Assembly (NCBI GenBank): GCA_030631385.1
Contig: DAOVLG010000046.1
Location: forward strand, 1 to 9,157
Length of the DNA: 9,157 nt
Direction of reading: 5' to 3'
Origin: Candidatus Coatesiibacteriota bacterium
GTDB lineage: Bacteria > RBG-13-66-14
Shown: positions 1 through 6,594 of the stretch, one piece after another
How positions within the stretch are numbered: the stretch's first letter is position 1
Layout of the letters: each line of letters begins with the position of its first letter
Program-made: the position numbers and the translations under genes
The notes under the pieces: generated by a model
What the model saw: only the letters and a program-made list of their open reading frames with translations
Told to the model about the DNA's origin: nothing
Databases searched by the model: none

Positions 1-397
1 CGATGAAGGGGTCCAGGAGCTCGGCCAGCCGGGTCAGCTCCACGAGCTGGTCCCTGGAGAGCGCCTTGGTGGGAAAGAGGTAAAGCGCGCGGGCGCTGGG
101 TTCGCGCAGGATTCGATCCAGTATCGGCAGGTTGTAGCAGAGGGTCTTGCCGCTGGCGGTGGGGGTGCTGACGACCACGTGCCTGCCCGCGTGAACGAGG
201 TCCACCGCCTCGCGCTGATGGGTGTAGAGCCTCTCGATGCCGCTCCGCTCCAGGACGGTCGCGACCCTGTCGTGCAGCCAGTCGGGGAAATCGGCCTGGC
301 GGGCGGGGGCGGCACCGATGATCCGCCAATGGGTGATGTGGTTCTTGTACGGAGCTTTTTTAAGGCTATCGAGGACCTTTTCAACTGGGGTCGGCAT
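1..397 (-). CDS. DEAD/DEAH-box helicase, YprA/MrfA-like, N-terminal part (3' end beyond window)
   Basis: This is an ATP-dependent superfamily 2 helicase, of which only the first 132 codons are visible; the frame is open to the left edge. Reading leftwards from the ATG at 397, residues 53-63 (GIERLYTHQRE) form the Q-motif-like region, residues 78-85 (TPTASGKT) are the Walker A/motif I with Lys84, and residues 106-117 (YLFPTKALSRDQ) are motif Ia. That spelling is characteristic of the YprA/MrfA group, whose members usually carry a C-terminal zinc-binding DUF1998 region and, in Bacillus MrfA, act in repair of mitomycin-type damage; that region lies outside the window. A GGGA lies just upstream of the start, and only 11 bases separate it from the comF stop, so it is probably the third gene of the btuF-comF transcript. 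The helicase assignment is firm; the subfamily is inferred from the N-terminal motifs alone. Confidence 0.88.
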   Translation of the reverse strand, partial: MPTPVEKVLDSLKKAPYKNHITHWRIIGAAPARQADFPDWLHDRVATVLERSGIERLYTHQREAVDLVHAGRHVVVSTPTASGKTLCYNLPILDRILREPSARALYLFPTKALSRDQLVELTRLAELLDPFI

Positions 398-408
398 GGT
401 TTTTCCCG

Positions 409-1158
409 TTACGGTCTGGCTAAGACGTAGGCGCGAACCTCGGCGGCTCCCGCTTCACGGAGCATTCTTCCGCACTCCTGGATGGTGCTGCCCGTGGTGG
501 AAACGTCGTCTACGAGGCAGATTCGTCTGCCGGTGATGGATGGTTCATCGGTAACGGTAAAGGCTCCGGCGACGTTGGTCAGACGCATATCCAAAGGCAG
601 GGATACCTGGGGGATCGTGTTTCGCGTTCTCGCCAAGGGTTCGGCCAACTCCGCTCCCCAGTGGGCGGCTAGACGGCGGGCGAGAAGCAGGCTTTGGTTG
701 AAGCCCCTCCAGCGAAACCGCTTGACGTGCAGGGGCACCGGGATGACCAGGTCGGGACGCCAGGAGCCGAAGAGGGCGTGGGCCCTTTCGACGAAGAGAT
801 TGCTCAACTGGTCCGCCAGTGAGGACCAGAAGTCGTACTTGAACTCGGATATCAGCTTGACCAGCGGTTCACGGTAGCGGGCCGTCCCGCGCAGGATCAC
901 CGGGAAGGGGTCGAGGCGGCAGTCGAGGCAGAGGTTCTCACCCCGGGGATCTACGATCTCCTTCCGTTCGAGCTGGCGACCGCAGGCGGCGCACCAGGGA
1001 TGTTTGACCAGCTCCACGGTGCGCCAGCAGGCCGAACAGAGCCCCATCCGCCGCCCCTCGGGCAGCCGGTCACCGCACACGTGACAGGTCGGCGGGTATA
1101 GTAAGCGAAGCAGGCCCTCGATGGTCCGTCTACCCAGCTCCCTGGCCCGGGCGAGCAT
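409..1158 (-). CDS. comF: ComF family protein (zinc-finger plus phosphoribosyltransferase fold)
   Basis: ComF proteins are cytoplasmic and needed for natural transformation in Haemophilus and Bacillus, where they act with the DNA-uptake and single-strand-handling machinery; their exact biochemical role is unsettled. The 249-residue product has the usual architecture. Four CxxC pairs near the N-terminus (Cys25/28, 41/44, 56/59, 77/80) suggest a zinc-binding region. A PVPLH...RGFNQS segment follows at about 140-156. The PRPP-loop motif LVDDVSTTGST lies at 215-225, with the two acidic residues and the TTGST turn intact. Length is normal for the family. I chose the ATG at 1158 because it overlaps the upstream stop as TGATG, a translational-coupling arrangement; a GTG one codon earlier is the alternative. 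It sits between a BtuF-like lipoprotein gene and a helicase gene. ComF-family membership is close to certain; a role in DNA uptake here is inference, since no other competence gene is in view. Confidence 0.94.
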   Translation of the reverse strand: MLARARELGRRTIEGLLRLLYPPTCHVCGDRLPEGRRMGLCSACWRTVELVKHPWCAACGRQLERKEIVDPRGENLCLDCRLDPFPVILRGTARYREPLVKLISEFKYDFWSSLADQLSNLFVERAHALFGSWRPDLVIPVPLHVKRFRWRGFNQSLLLARRLAAHWGAELAEPLARTRNTIPQVSLPLDMRLTNVAGAFTVTDEPSITGRRICLVDDVSTTGSTIQECGRMLREAGAAEVRAYVLARP

Positions 1159-2054
1159 CACTTACCATTCGGATGGAGGAGGGAGGAGATCATCCTCAGG
1201 GCCCTGACGGTCCGGGGGCCCGCCCGGAGGACAAGGTCGGGATCGAGGGTGTGGACCCTGCCCAGTACCACCGCATTCAGGTTTTTCCAGCCCGTTCTGC
1301 GGGCGGCCATTTCCGGGGTGGTCAGGCCGTCGCAGAGGAGGACCACGTCGGGGTCGGCCACGAGGAGCTTCTCCGGCGGCACGTTGTGGTAGGTGCGCGG
1401 CAGGTCGTTAAAAACGTTCACCCCGCCGGCGGTGGTCACCAGGTCGTGGATCAGGCTACCGGAGCAGGCTGTCATGGGTGGTTCGCCGCAGATCTCGATG
1501 TAGACTTGCGGCCGGTCCCCTTCCCCGGCTTTCGAACCGACCTCCGCGGCGGTCCGCTCCAGTTCATCGGCCAGCCGTCCGCCTTCCTCGGGATTGCCCA
1601 GGAGTCTGCCCAACTCCAGGAAATCCCGCCCAAGCTCCTCGAGGGAGCCGGGGAAGTAAACGTAAACCTGTATTCCCAGGCTGTCGAGCTTGGCCAATAG
1701 GGGGGCCTGCTCCATTCCGGTTACGATCACCAGGTCGGGCCTCAGGGCGGCGATGCGCTCGGCGTCGGGGTTGGAGAAGTCGCCGATGACCGGTAGGTCC
1801 ACGACCCCGGACGGGCGGTTGCAGTAGGCGCTGCGGCCGACGAGGGCCTCCGGAGCGATGGCGTAGATGGTCTCCGTGGCATCGGGCGCGGTGGAAACGA
1901 CGCGCTCCGGCGTGGCGGAAAGGACGACCGTGCGCCCGGCGTCATCGGTTGCGATGATGCCCCCCTCGGGGACGGCTTCAGGCTCGCTTTGGCCGCAACC
2001 GAGGAAAACGGCGGTGAGAAACGCAACAATAAAAACCGTTATGTTACGTTTCAT
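1158..2054 (-). CDS. BtuF-like periplasmic substrate-binding lipoprotein (cobalamin/siderophore ABC importer type)
   Basis: This is a class III (helical-backbone) substrate-binding protein of the BtuF/FepB family, which delivers vitamin B12 or iron complexes to a BtuCD-type importer. The 298-residue product begins with a lipoprotein signal peptide: MKRN, a hydrophobic stretch at 5-18, then the lipobox FLGC with Cys20; the following Gly-Gln does not retain it in the inner membrane. Two lobes are recognisable. The first runs from the strand RVVSTAPDATETIYAI (51-66) to the segment PDAERIAALRPDLVIV (96-111). The second starts with VYIEICGEPPMTACSGS (184-200) and an AGG-NVF motif (209-215). The overall spelling resembles BtuF more than heme or enterobactin binders, but ligand cannot be assigned. 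The start is the only ATG giving the signal peptide; AAAGG lies about nine bases upstream. No permease or ATPase gene is adjacent, and no cobalamin riboswitch box is visible in the upstream gap. It appears to lead the comF-helicase cluster. Confidence 0.9.
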   Translation of the reverse strand: MKRNITVFIVAFLTAVFLGCGQSEPEAVPEGGIIATDDAGRTVVLSATPERVVSTAPDATETIYAIAPEALVGRSAYCNRPSGVVDLPVIGDFSNPDAERIAALRPDLVIVTGMEQAPLLAKLDSLGIQVYVYFPGSLEELGRDFLELGRLLGNPEEGGRLADELERTAAEVGSKAGEGDRPQVYIEICGEPPMTACSGSLIHDLVTTAGGVNVFNDLPRTYHNVPPEKLLVADPDVVLLCDGLTTPEMAARRTGWKNLNAVVLGRVHTLDPDLVLRAGPRTVRALRMISSLLHPNGK

Positions 2055-2088
2055 AACCTGAGACCTTTAATAAAGTTCACCTGCTTCC

Positions 2089-2118
2089 GTAGGGCGGTTG
2101 TAGAAACCCGCCCCTACA
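2089..2118. repeat. Short palindromic intergenic element (GTAG...TAGAA...CCTACA type)
   Basis: The sequence GTAGGGCGG, a TTGTAGAAA centre, then CCCGCCCCTACA forms an imperfect hairpin with one unpaired base in the stem. The same pattern, with a GTAGAA loop and a CCTACA end, recurs at 8522-8550, and a related form is at 8351-8377. It lies 35 bases upstream of the btuF-like start codon, so it may be in that gene's 5' untranslated region. Confidence 0.6.
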
Positions 2119-2321
2119 GGGTTTAATCAATTCGCGGAAAAAGCCGTCATATGTGCCATTTTTTACTTTTTAAGGGATCATCACCCGATGGTGGACCGGC
2201 GTAATAGAGCGCCCCGCGTGTCTTCTATGCCTTTTAGTCATTGAGATGGTTTAATCGGAACGATCTCTTTGGAATAAACGGAGGTTAAGCTTGAATCCGC
2301 TTTACGGACACCTACCTCGCC

Positions 2322-2400
2322 GGCGGTGGCACAGTTTTTGCGCAAATGAACCTCGAAAAAGTCCGCCGGGGCCCGTCGTGCAAAAACCTGTGCCACCGCC
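2322..2400. repeat. Large imperfect inverted repeat (about 22-base arms, 34-base spacer)
   Basis: The left arm at 2322-2343 starts GGCGGTGGCACAG and continues TTTTTGC. The right arm at 2378-2400 is its reverse complement except for one extra base in the run and one mismatch near the inner end. The intervening 34 bases carry no gene. There is no T-run directly after the right arm, so it is not a canonical intrinsic terminator. It looks like a REP- or MITE-type palindromic unit, or a structured RNA if transcribed from ymdB. The left arm also matches the sigma-54 -24/-12 consensus. Confidence 0.75.
2327..2342 (+). promoter_or_regulatory. Possible sigma-54 (-24/-12) promoter match
   Basis: TGGCACAGTTTTTGCG has GG and GC exactly ten bases apart, as in the sigma-54 consensus TGGCAC-N5-TTGC. 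It would drive rightward transcription, antisense to ymdB, with no plus-strand gene until 4324. The mirror copy in the right arm of the palindrome has the spacing one base too long. Chance match within a repeat is the likelier explanation. Confidence 0.2.
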
Positions 2401-2584
2401 TAAGCCATCGTGGTAACGGCTGGGGCACACTGGACGAACTCGCCGCACCTGCCACTTATCCCCCTTAGCTAGGTGGCGGGATTACTTACTTCTGCTGCTT
2501 ACGAACAGGTAATTTGACTTCGGTAGAATAGTCCAACGGCAAGGGTTCTAGGCCTCTTGTAAATAACACCGATAGCTAATCCAC

Positions 2585-3397
2585 CTACCCATCATCCTCA
2601 CCGTCCCGCTGGATGAGATGGATGGAAACGGCTCGCCCGATTTCCTCGTCGTACTCGACGACGCATCCCCGAACCGCGGTCGGACCCTCTGCCGGGACGG
2701 CGCGAAAAGGGAGGGCGTTCAAGAAGCGGCCCATCACACTTTCGGCCTTTACACCGATCACTCCCTCGGTGGGTCCGCACATCCCGGCGTCGGAGAGATA
2801 GGCGGTTCCGCCGGGGAGGATGCGGTTGTCGGCTGTCTGCACATGGGTGTGGGTACCGATCACGGCCGCCACGCGCCCATCGAGATACCGCCCCAGGGCC
2901 TCCTTCTCGCTGGTGGCCTCGGCGTGGAAGTCCACAAAGACGGCGGTAACCCCGGTTTCATTTAGAGCCTTGATCTCCCGATCGGCGGTGCGGAAGGGGC
3001 AGTCGGTCTCGCGCATAAACACCCGTCCCTGGAGGTTTACCACCCCGAGAATTGTCCCGCCACCGAGACGATCTTCCGGAACCCGGTACACGGCCACGCC
3101 CTTTCCCGGGACGCCTGGGGGGTAGTTTGCCGGTCTCAAGAGGTATGGTTCAGCATCCAGAAGCGCGTAGCCCTCGCGGTTGTCCCAGATGTGATTGCCC
3201 GAGGTCATCACATCAATTTCCAGGTCCTTTAGCTCCCGCAGGGGTTTGGGGCTGATGCCGGCGCCACCGGCGGCGTTCTCCACGTTGGCGATGACCAACG
3301 AGGGTGTGAACTCGGCGATAAGATCGGGAAGCAGATATTCAAGCGCTCGGCGACCGGGTCGTCCCATGACATCACCGAGAAAGAGGATGCGGAGCAA
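2585..3397 (-). CDS. ymdB: YmdB-family metallophosphoesterase (2',3'-cyclic nucleotide phosphodiesterase)
   Basis: YmdB-family enzymes are cytoplasmic calcineurin-like phosphodiesterases with a dinuclear metal centre; the Bacillus subtilis protein hydrolyses 2',3'-cyclic nucleotides and affects biofilm and motility gene expression. The 270-residue product has all expected ligands: Asp8 in GDVMG, Glu39-Asn40 in NVENAAGG, Asn67-His68 in TSGNHIWD, His157 in HAEATSEK, and His182/His184 in GTHTHVQT. Position and spacing of the first three agree with the Bacillus enzyme, where Glu39 is required for activity. I chose the TTG at 3397 rather than an in-frame TTG at 3424. It gives the family-typical start of LRILFLGDVMGRPGR and is preceded by AAGGGA four bases upstream. 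The gene follows the fumarase beta gene by 80 bases on the same strand and is probably co-transcribed with it. Confidence 0.95.
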   Translation of the reverse strand: MLRILFLGDVMGRPGRRALEYLLPDLIAEFTPSLVIANVENAAGGAGISPKPLRELKDLEIDVMTSGNHIWDNREGYALLDAEPYLLRPANYPPGVPGKGVAVYRVPEDRLGGGTILGVVNLQGRVFMRETDCPFRTADREIKALNETGVTAVFVDFHAEATSEKEALGRYLDGRVAAVIGTHTHVQTADNRILPGGTAYLSDAGMCGPTEGVIGVKAESVMGRFLNALPFRAVPAEGPTAVRGCVVEYDEEIGRAVSIHLIQRDGEDDG

Positions 3398-3401
3398 GGT
3401 G

Positions 3402-3407
3402 TCCCTT
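3402..3407 (-). promoter_or_regulatory. Ribosome binding site that fixes the ymdB TTG start
   Basis: On the minus strand AAGGGA is followed by CACC and then TTG. It supports initiation at 3397; the upstream TTG at 3424 has no comparable site. Confidence 0.7.
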
Positions 3408-3425
3408 CGCTGGGATTGATACAAT

Positions 3426-3461
3426 CACGGGACCCGTCGCCGGGCCCCGGGGTCGGGCGTG
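3426..3461 (-). other. GC-rich hairpin in the fumarase beta-ymdB spacer
   Basis: On the minus strand CACG and GACCC pair with GGGTC and CGTG across a GC-rich loop, with a small internal loop between the two stems. It lies in the transcribed spacer between the two genes. It has no following U-run, so termination is doubtful; it may tune ymdB expression or processing. The element could also be chance in GC-rich DNA. Confidence 0.3.
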
Positions 3462-3477
3462 TTCGAGGATCGGAGGC

Positions 3478-4047
3478 TCAACCCAGCTCGATAGAGCGGT
3501 ACTCCCGCTTGCCGTCCTCGTAGGCGCTGCGTCCGTGGGAGTCCTGGGCGACGACCAGGGGGAAGTCGGCGACCTCGAGCCGGCGGATCGCCTCGGTGCC
3601 CAGGTCCTCGTAGGCGATCACCTCGGCGGAGACGATGGATTTCGCGATATAGGCGGCGGCCCCGCCGATGGCGGCGAAGTAAACGGCGCCGTGCGTTTTC
3701 ATCGCCTCGACTACGCTCATCCCGCGCAGGCCCTTTCCGATCATCCCACGTACACCGACCTTTAGCAACGGCGGGGTGTAGGGGTCCATCCGGTAGGACG
3801 TGGTTGGACCGGCGGAGCCGATTGGGCGCGGCGGCTTGGCCGGAGCGGGGCCCACGTAGTAGATCACGGCACCCTCGGGCGGGAAGGGAAGATCCTCTCC
3901 CTTCTCCAACAGCTCGACCAACCGGGCGTGGGCGGCGTCGCGGCCGGTGTAGACGATCCCGGAAAGCCTGACCCGGTCGCCGGCCTTCAGACCGCGGACC
4001 GTTTCTTCGGATAGAGGCGTGGTAATCTCTATCAGCTTTTCGCTCAT
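3478..4047 (-). CDS. Class I fumarate hydratase, beta subunit (C-terminal-domain type Fe-S hydro-lyase)
   Basis: This is the beta (C-terminal) half of the two-subunit, oxygen-sensitive [4Fe-4S] fumarase, which interconverts fumarate and malate in the TCA cycle; the tartrate dehydratase beta subunit TtdB is a close relative. Family motifs are SGIVYTGRDAAHAR (29-42), GPTTSYRMD (80-88) and the C-terminal YEDLGTEAIRRLEVADFPLVV segment ending in DSHG. At 189 residues it matches a stand-alone beta subunit, not a fused enzyme. The ATG at 4047 is preceded by GGAGG three bases upstream and gives the usual short lead before TTPLSEE; upstream in-frame ATG (4059) and GTG (4071) starts lack a site. The alpha subunit, which carries the cluster cysteines and normally lies directly upstream, is absent: the upstream neighbour is a divergent gene. 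ymdB follows on the same strand. Fumarase versus tartrate dehydratase is not decidable here; fumarase is more common. Confidence 0.92.
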   Translation of the reverse strand: MSEKLIEITTPLSEETVRGLKAGDRVRLSGIVYTGRDAAHARLVELLEKGEDLPFPPEGAVIYYVGPAPAKPPRPIGSAGPTTSYRMDPYTPPLLKVGVRGMIGKGLRGMSVVEAMKTHGAVYFAAIGGAAAYIAKSIVSAEVIAYEDLGTEAIRRLEVADFPLVVAQDSHGRSAYEDGKREYRSIELG

Positions 4048-4323
4048 TGCCCTCCGCATGCCCGTTTTCACACTCTTAAATACTAATTGAGCTTAGCATA
4101 GGGGCGGCTCCGGCGTCAAAGGGGTTGATCCACCCAACCGGCGGCCTTGCCGGAGTGGATTACTGTTGCTACAATTCATCGAAGGATTTGGTTCATACTG
4201 TTGAGCCTACGACGAAAGATGACTGTTCCCGACACGGCGGAGGCCTACACCCTTTTCGACGGTAGCCTCATCAGATTGGGAAAAAACTGGTCGGGCTCGC
4301 CGAACTCAATGCAGTCTCACACT
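4048..4323. other. Divergent intergenic region between fumarase beta and the lytic transglycosylase
   Basis: About 276 bases separate the two divergent starts. The leftward side holds a good promoter candidate (4090-4119). The right half (about 4150-4320) is open in the frame of the transglycosylase from a TTG at 4147. However, it encodes no recognisable domain, is AT-richer than the gene, and would place the lipoprotein signal about 60 residues inside the protein, so I treat it as 5' untranslated sequence. No clear promoter for the rightward genes was found. Confidence 0.6.
4090..4119 (-). promoter_or_regulatory. Candidate sigma-70 promoter for the fumarase beta-ymdB unit
   Basis: On the minus strand a -35 TTGACG (4114-4119) is followed after 18 bases by TAAGCT (4090-4095), preceded by TG one base away, giving an extended -10. 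It sits about 40 bases before the chosen start codon. The -35 matches five of six consensus positions; the -10 matches only three, helped by the TG. Confidence 0.4.
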
Positions 4324-6588
4324 ATGCCAACGGTTCGGATACTCTGGAGATGGGTAGGATTTTGGCCGGGCGTACTTCTCCCGTTTTCTCTGGCATGCAC
4401 CCAACTCGGCGGGCTCGAAAGGCTAAGCGCTCGGTTCGGAGCACCGGGCCCGATGGACTACCTCGTGGCGGGCTCACCCGAACGGGCACGGGAGCTTGTT
4501 GAAAAATTAACTCTGAACTCGACCGAACGCCTGTACGCTTCGGCGCAGTTGGCTTTATTCGATGGAGACCCGACCTGTGCCTTTGAGCTCCTGGGTGAGG
4601 TGGATTCCGAAACCGCGCGGTTGCAGCAGGTTCGTTTGGCCATCTCCGGCAGGGTGAGATTAACCCCCGAGATCACCCCTCCGCCGGGGGAAGACCCTGC
4701 TTTGGAGCTCGGATACGGGACCGCGCTTCTGGCCGAGGGCTTTCGTGAGGAGGGTATGGAGCGCCTTAGGACGATCGAGGAGGGGATTCTTGGCGCCGTC
4801 GCCAACCTGGTGCTTGCCGGGGAGCTCGATGGATACGACGAGGCGGAGGAGCGCCGACTGGCCCTGGGGAGAGCCTGGCGTCTGTCGAACGCCGCCCTGC
4901 GCCCCCTGATTCTGCCCGATTACCTCGCCGCGGTGCGTGACGTCGGCGGAGGTCGTGGGATCGCTGGCGAACTGGAGCGGCTCAGGGGGGAGGTTGAGGT
5001 CGGTTCGCCGCCCTGGATAGACCTTACCGTTTGGCTGATCCAGGCTCGTGAACCCTTTGAAGCGAGGGATGTGGCTTGGGAGCTGGCCGGCTACGCCCCC
5101 GAGGAGGCCTTCGCCATCCTCGGTGAGCTGGAGCCTTGCCTGCCGATCGAGCTGCCCCGCCTGGCCGCGCTGGCCTTGGAGGTGGATGATACCGAACTGG
5201 CCCGGAAGGCGATTGATGGGATCAGCCTCTCTCCGGCGGTTTTTTTGTTGAAGGGGGAGTACGAGCACGCCATCGGCCGCCCCCGTCAGGCCCTGGCCCA
5301 GTACGCCGAGATCTTCGACGATCCCGAACTCGGCGGGCTGGCCCGTCTCTACGCCGGGGTGACCGAGCTGAGCCGGGATCGGCGCGCCGCGGCGGAGGTG
5401 CACTGGTCCCGCGTGGCCATGGCCGGGGTTCCAACGGAGCTGGCCGGGACCTACCTCGAACGGGACGCGTTATTGGTGACGGCCAAAGCCGATTACTACC
5501 GGGCCAACCTGAGGCGGTACACCTCACCCGAGGAGGCCGCCGAGCTGTACGCCGATGCACTCGCCGGCGGTTTGTCGGGGAAGGAGCGGGCGCGGGCCGC
5601 CTGGCGTCTGGCCACCCTCCGGGCAGCGTCGGGGGAATGGACGGAGGCGGCGGAGGCCTTCACGCAGGCTGCGTACGATCCCGCCTACCGCCCCCACGTG
5701 GAGTACTGGCAACCGAGGATGAAACAGCTAGCTGGGCTGGACACAGAACCGCCGGCCTACAATTGGGCTTACCCTTTCTACGAGCTACCAGTCCGCGGCG
5801 TCCGATGGTGGGTTTTACCCGAAACGGCCGAATTGACTCTCCGAGGAGTATTCGCCGATCTCCTCTACACCCGCCCGGAGGATGAGGAGTTAGCCCTGCT
5901 CTTAACGCTTGCCAGTGTGGCCGACGATGATCTCTTCACCTCGTATGCAAACGTCGTGGAGCGGTACCACCCGGATGACCCAGATGCCAACGCCGCCCTG
6001 GCCCAGGCATACGCCCGGCGCGGTTTCGAGATTGGCGACTACGTCGTTCTCCCCGAGATCGTCTACGCCGGCCGTGCGCTGGCTAACTACGAGCCCGGGG
6101 CCCTATCCGTTCTGGGTGTGCTGCCCCTGGCCTACCCGCTGACGTACCTGGACGCGACCCTGAAAGCTGCTGGAACCTTCGGCATTGATCCCCTCCTCCT
6201 CCTGGCGTTGGTTCGAGAGGAGAGCCGCTTTGACTCCGAAATCGTCTCCAAAGCCGGGGCGGTGGGGCTGACGCAGAAGATGCCGGCCACCGCGGCGATG
6301 CTGGCCGCCGAGCTGGAACTGCACGACTACGACCTGCGTGATCCCACCGATTCGCTCCTCCTCGGAGCGGCCTACCTTCGCAAGATGCTCGACCGCCACG
6401 ACGGTAATCTGGCGCTGGCTCTGGCGGGGTACAACGCCGGACCGGGCAACGCGAGGCACTGGGTAAAATCCTTCGAGGAGCTGCCGCCCGACGTGTGGCT
6501 CCTCCTTGAGCCCTTCGATGAGACGCGGCGCTACATCATCCGGGTCGTGGGGAGCTACTACCGCTATCGCCAGCTCTACGGGGAGTAG
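4324..6588 (+). CDS. Slt70-like lytic murein transglycosylase, predicted outer-membrane lipoprotein
   Basis: Lytic transglycosylases cleave the MurNAc-GlcNAc bond of peptidoglycan, forming 1,6-anhydro ends. From the ATG at 4324 the product is 754 residues. It has a lipoprotein signal (basic n-region, hydrophobic 10-24, lipobox SLAC with Cys25, then Thr-Gln, so outer-membrane retention is likely), then about 550 residues of helical, TPR-like repeats like the U-shaped superhelix of Slt70. The C-terminal SLT domain follows from about residue 620. The catalytic glutamate is Glu633 in REESRF. The next motifs are SKAGAVGLTQKMPATA and ALAGYNAGPGNARHW. GLTQKMP replaces the usual GLMQ(I/L)MP, which is conservative enough to retain activity. 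The frame extends upstream to a TTG at 4147, but the signal peptide argues for 4324 (or an ATG at 4309); no clear ribosome site precedes either. The ABC exporter gene begins six bases after the stop. Confidence 0.9.
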   Translation: MPTVRILWRWVGFWPGVLLPFSLACTQLGGLERLSARFGAPGPMDYLVAGSPERARELVEKLTLNSTERLYASAQLALFDGDPTCAFELLGEVDSETARLQQVRLAISGRVRLTPEITPPPGEDPALELGYGTALLAEGFREEGMERLRTIEEGILGAVANLVLAGELDGYDEAEERRLALGRAWRLSNAALRPLILPDYLAAVRDVGGGRGIAGELERLRGEVEVGSPPWIDLTVWLIQAREPFEARDVAWELAGYAPEEAFAILGELEPCLPIELPRLAALALEVDDTELARKAIDGISLSPAVFLLKGEYEHAIGRPRQALAQYAEIFDDPELGGLARLYAGVTELSRDRRAAAEVHWSRVAMAGVPTELAGTYLERDALLVTAKADYYRANLRRYTSPEEAAELYADALAGGLSGKERARAAWRLATLRAASGEWTEAAEAFTQAAYDPAYRPHVEYWQPRMKQLAGLDTEPPAYNWAYPFYELPVRGVRWWVLPETAELTLRGVFADLLYTRPEDEELALLLTLASVADDDLFTSYANVVERYHPDDPDANAALAQAYARRGFEIGDYVVLPEIVYAGRALANYEPGALSVLGVLPLAYPLTYLDATLKAAGTFGIDPLLLLALVREESRFDSEIVSKAGAVGLTQKMPATAAMLAAELELHDYDLRDPTDSLLLGAAYLRKMLDRHDGNLALALAGYNAGPGNARHWVKSFEELPPDVWLLLEPFDETRRYIIRVVGSYYRYRQLYGE

Positions 6589-6594
6589 ATAGCC

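Larger units (their letters stand above)
2055..2584. other. Gene-free intergenic gap between ymdB and the btuF-like gene
   Basis: About 530 bases lie between two minus-strand genes with no convincing coding frame, tRNA or riboswitch. It contains a short palindromic element ending in CCTACA near 2089-2118, a large inverted repeat at 2322-2400, and a weaker 8-base stem at 2448-2455/2473-2480 with one G-T pair. The promoter for the btuF-like gene should lie here. The hexamer TTGATT (minus strand, near 2125-2130) is a possible -35, but no good -10 follows at normal spacing, so I do not annotate one. The base composition is more AT-rich than the flanking genes around 2120-2320. Confidence 0.6.

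Noticed and set aside
34..384. Minus-strand frame of 116 codons, Pro/Ser/Arg-rich
   Set aside because: It is a shadow of the helicase gene, whose true frame begins at the ATG at 397 and shows Walker A and motif Ia.
2346..2474. Small plus-strand frame of 42 codons starting ATGAACCTC
   Set aside because: It has no ribosome binding site, starts inside the loop of the large inverted repeat, and encodes nothing recognisable.
2055..2584. Cobalamin riboswitch upstream of the btuF-like gene
   Set aside because: No B12-box-like GCCACTG was found on the minus strand; only a covariance scan could exclude a diverged one.
4147..4323. N-terminal extension of the transglycosylase from TTG 4147
   Set aside because: It would bury the lipoprotein signal peptide about 60 residues inside the protein, encodes no domain and is AT-richer than the gene.
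4660..5403. Minus-strand open frame of 247 codons
   Set aside because: It lies wholly inside the transglycosylase gene on the opposite strand, has no recognisable domain, and reflects GC-rich codon bias.
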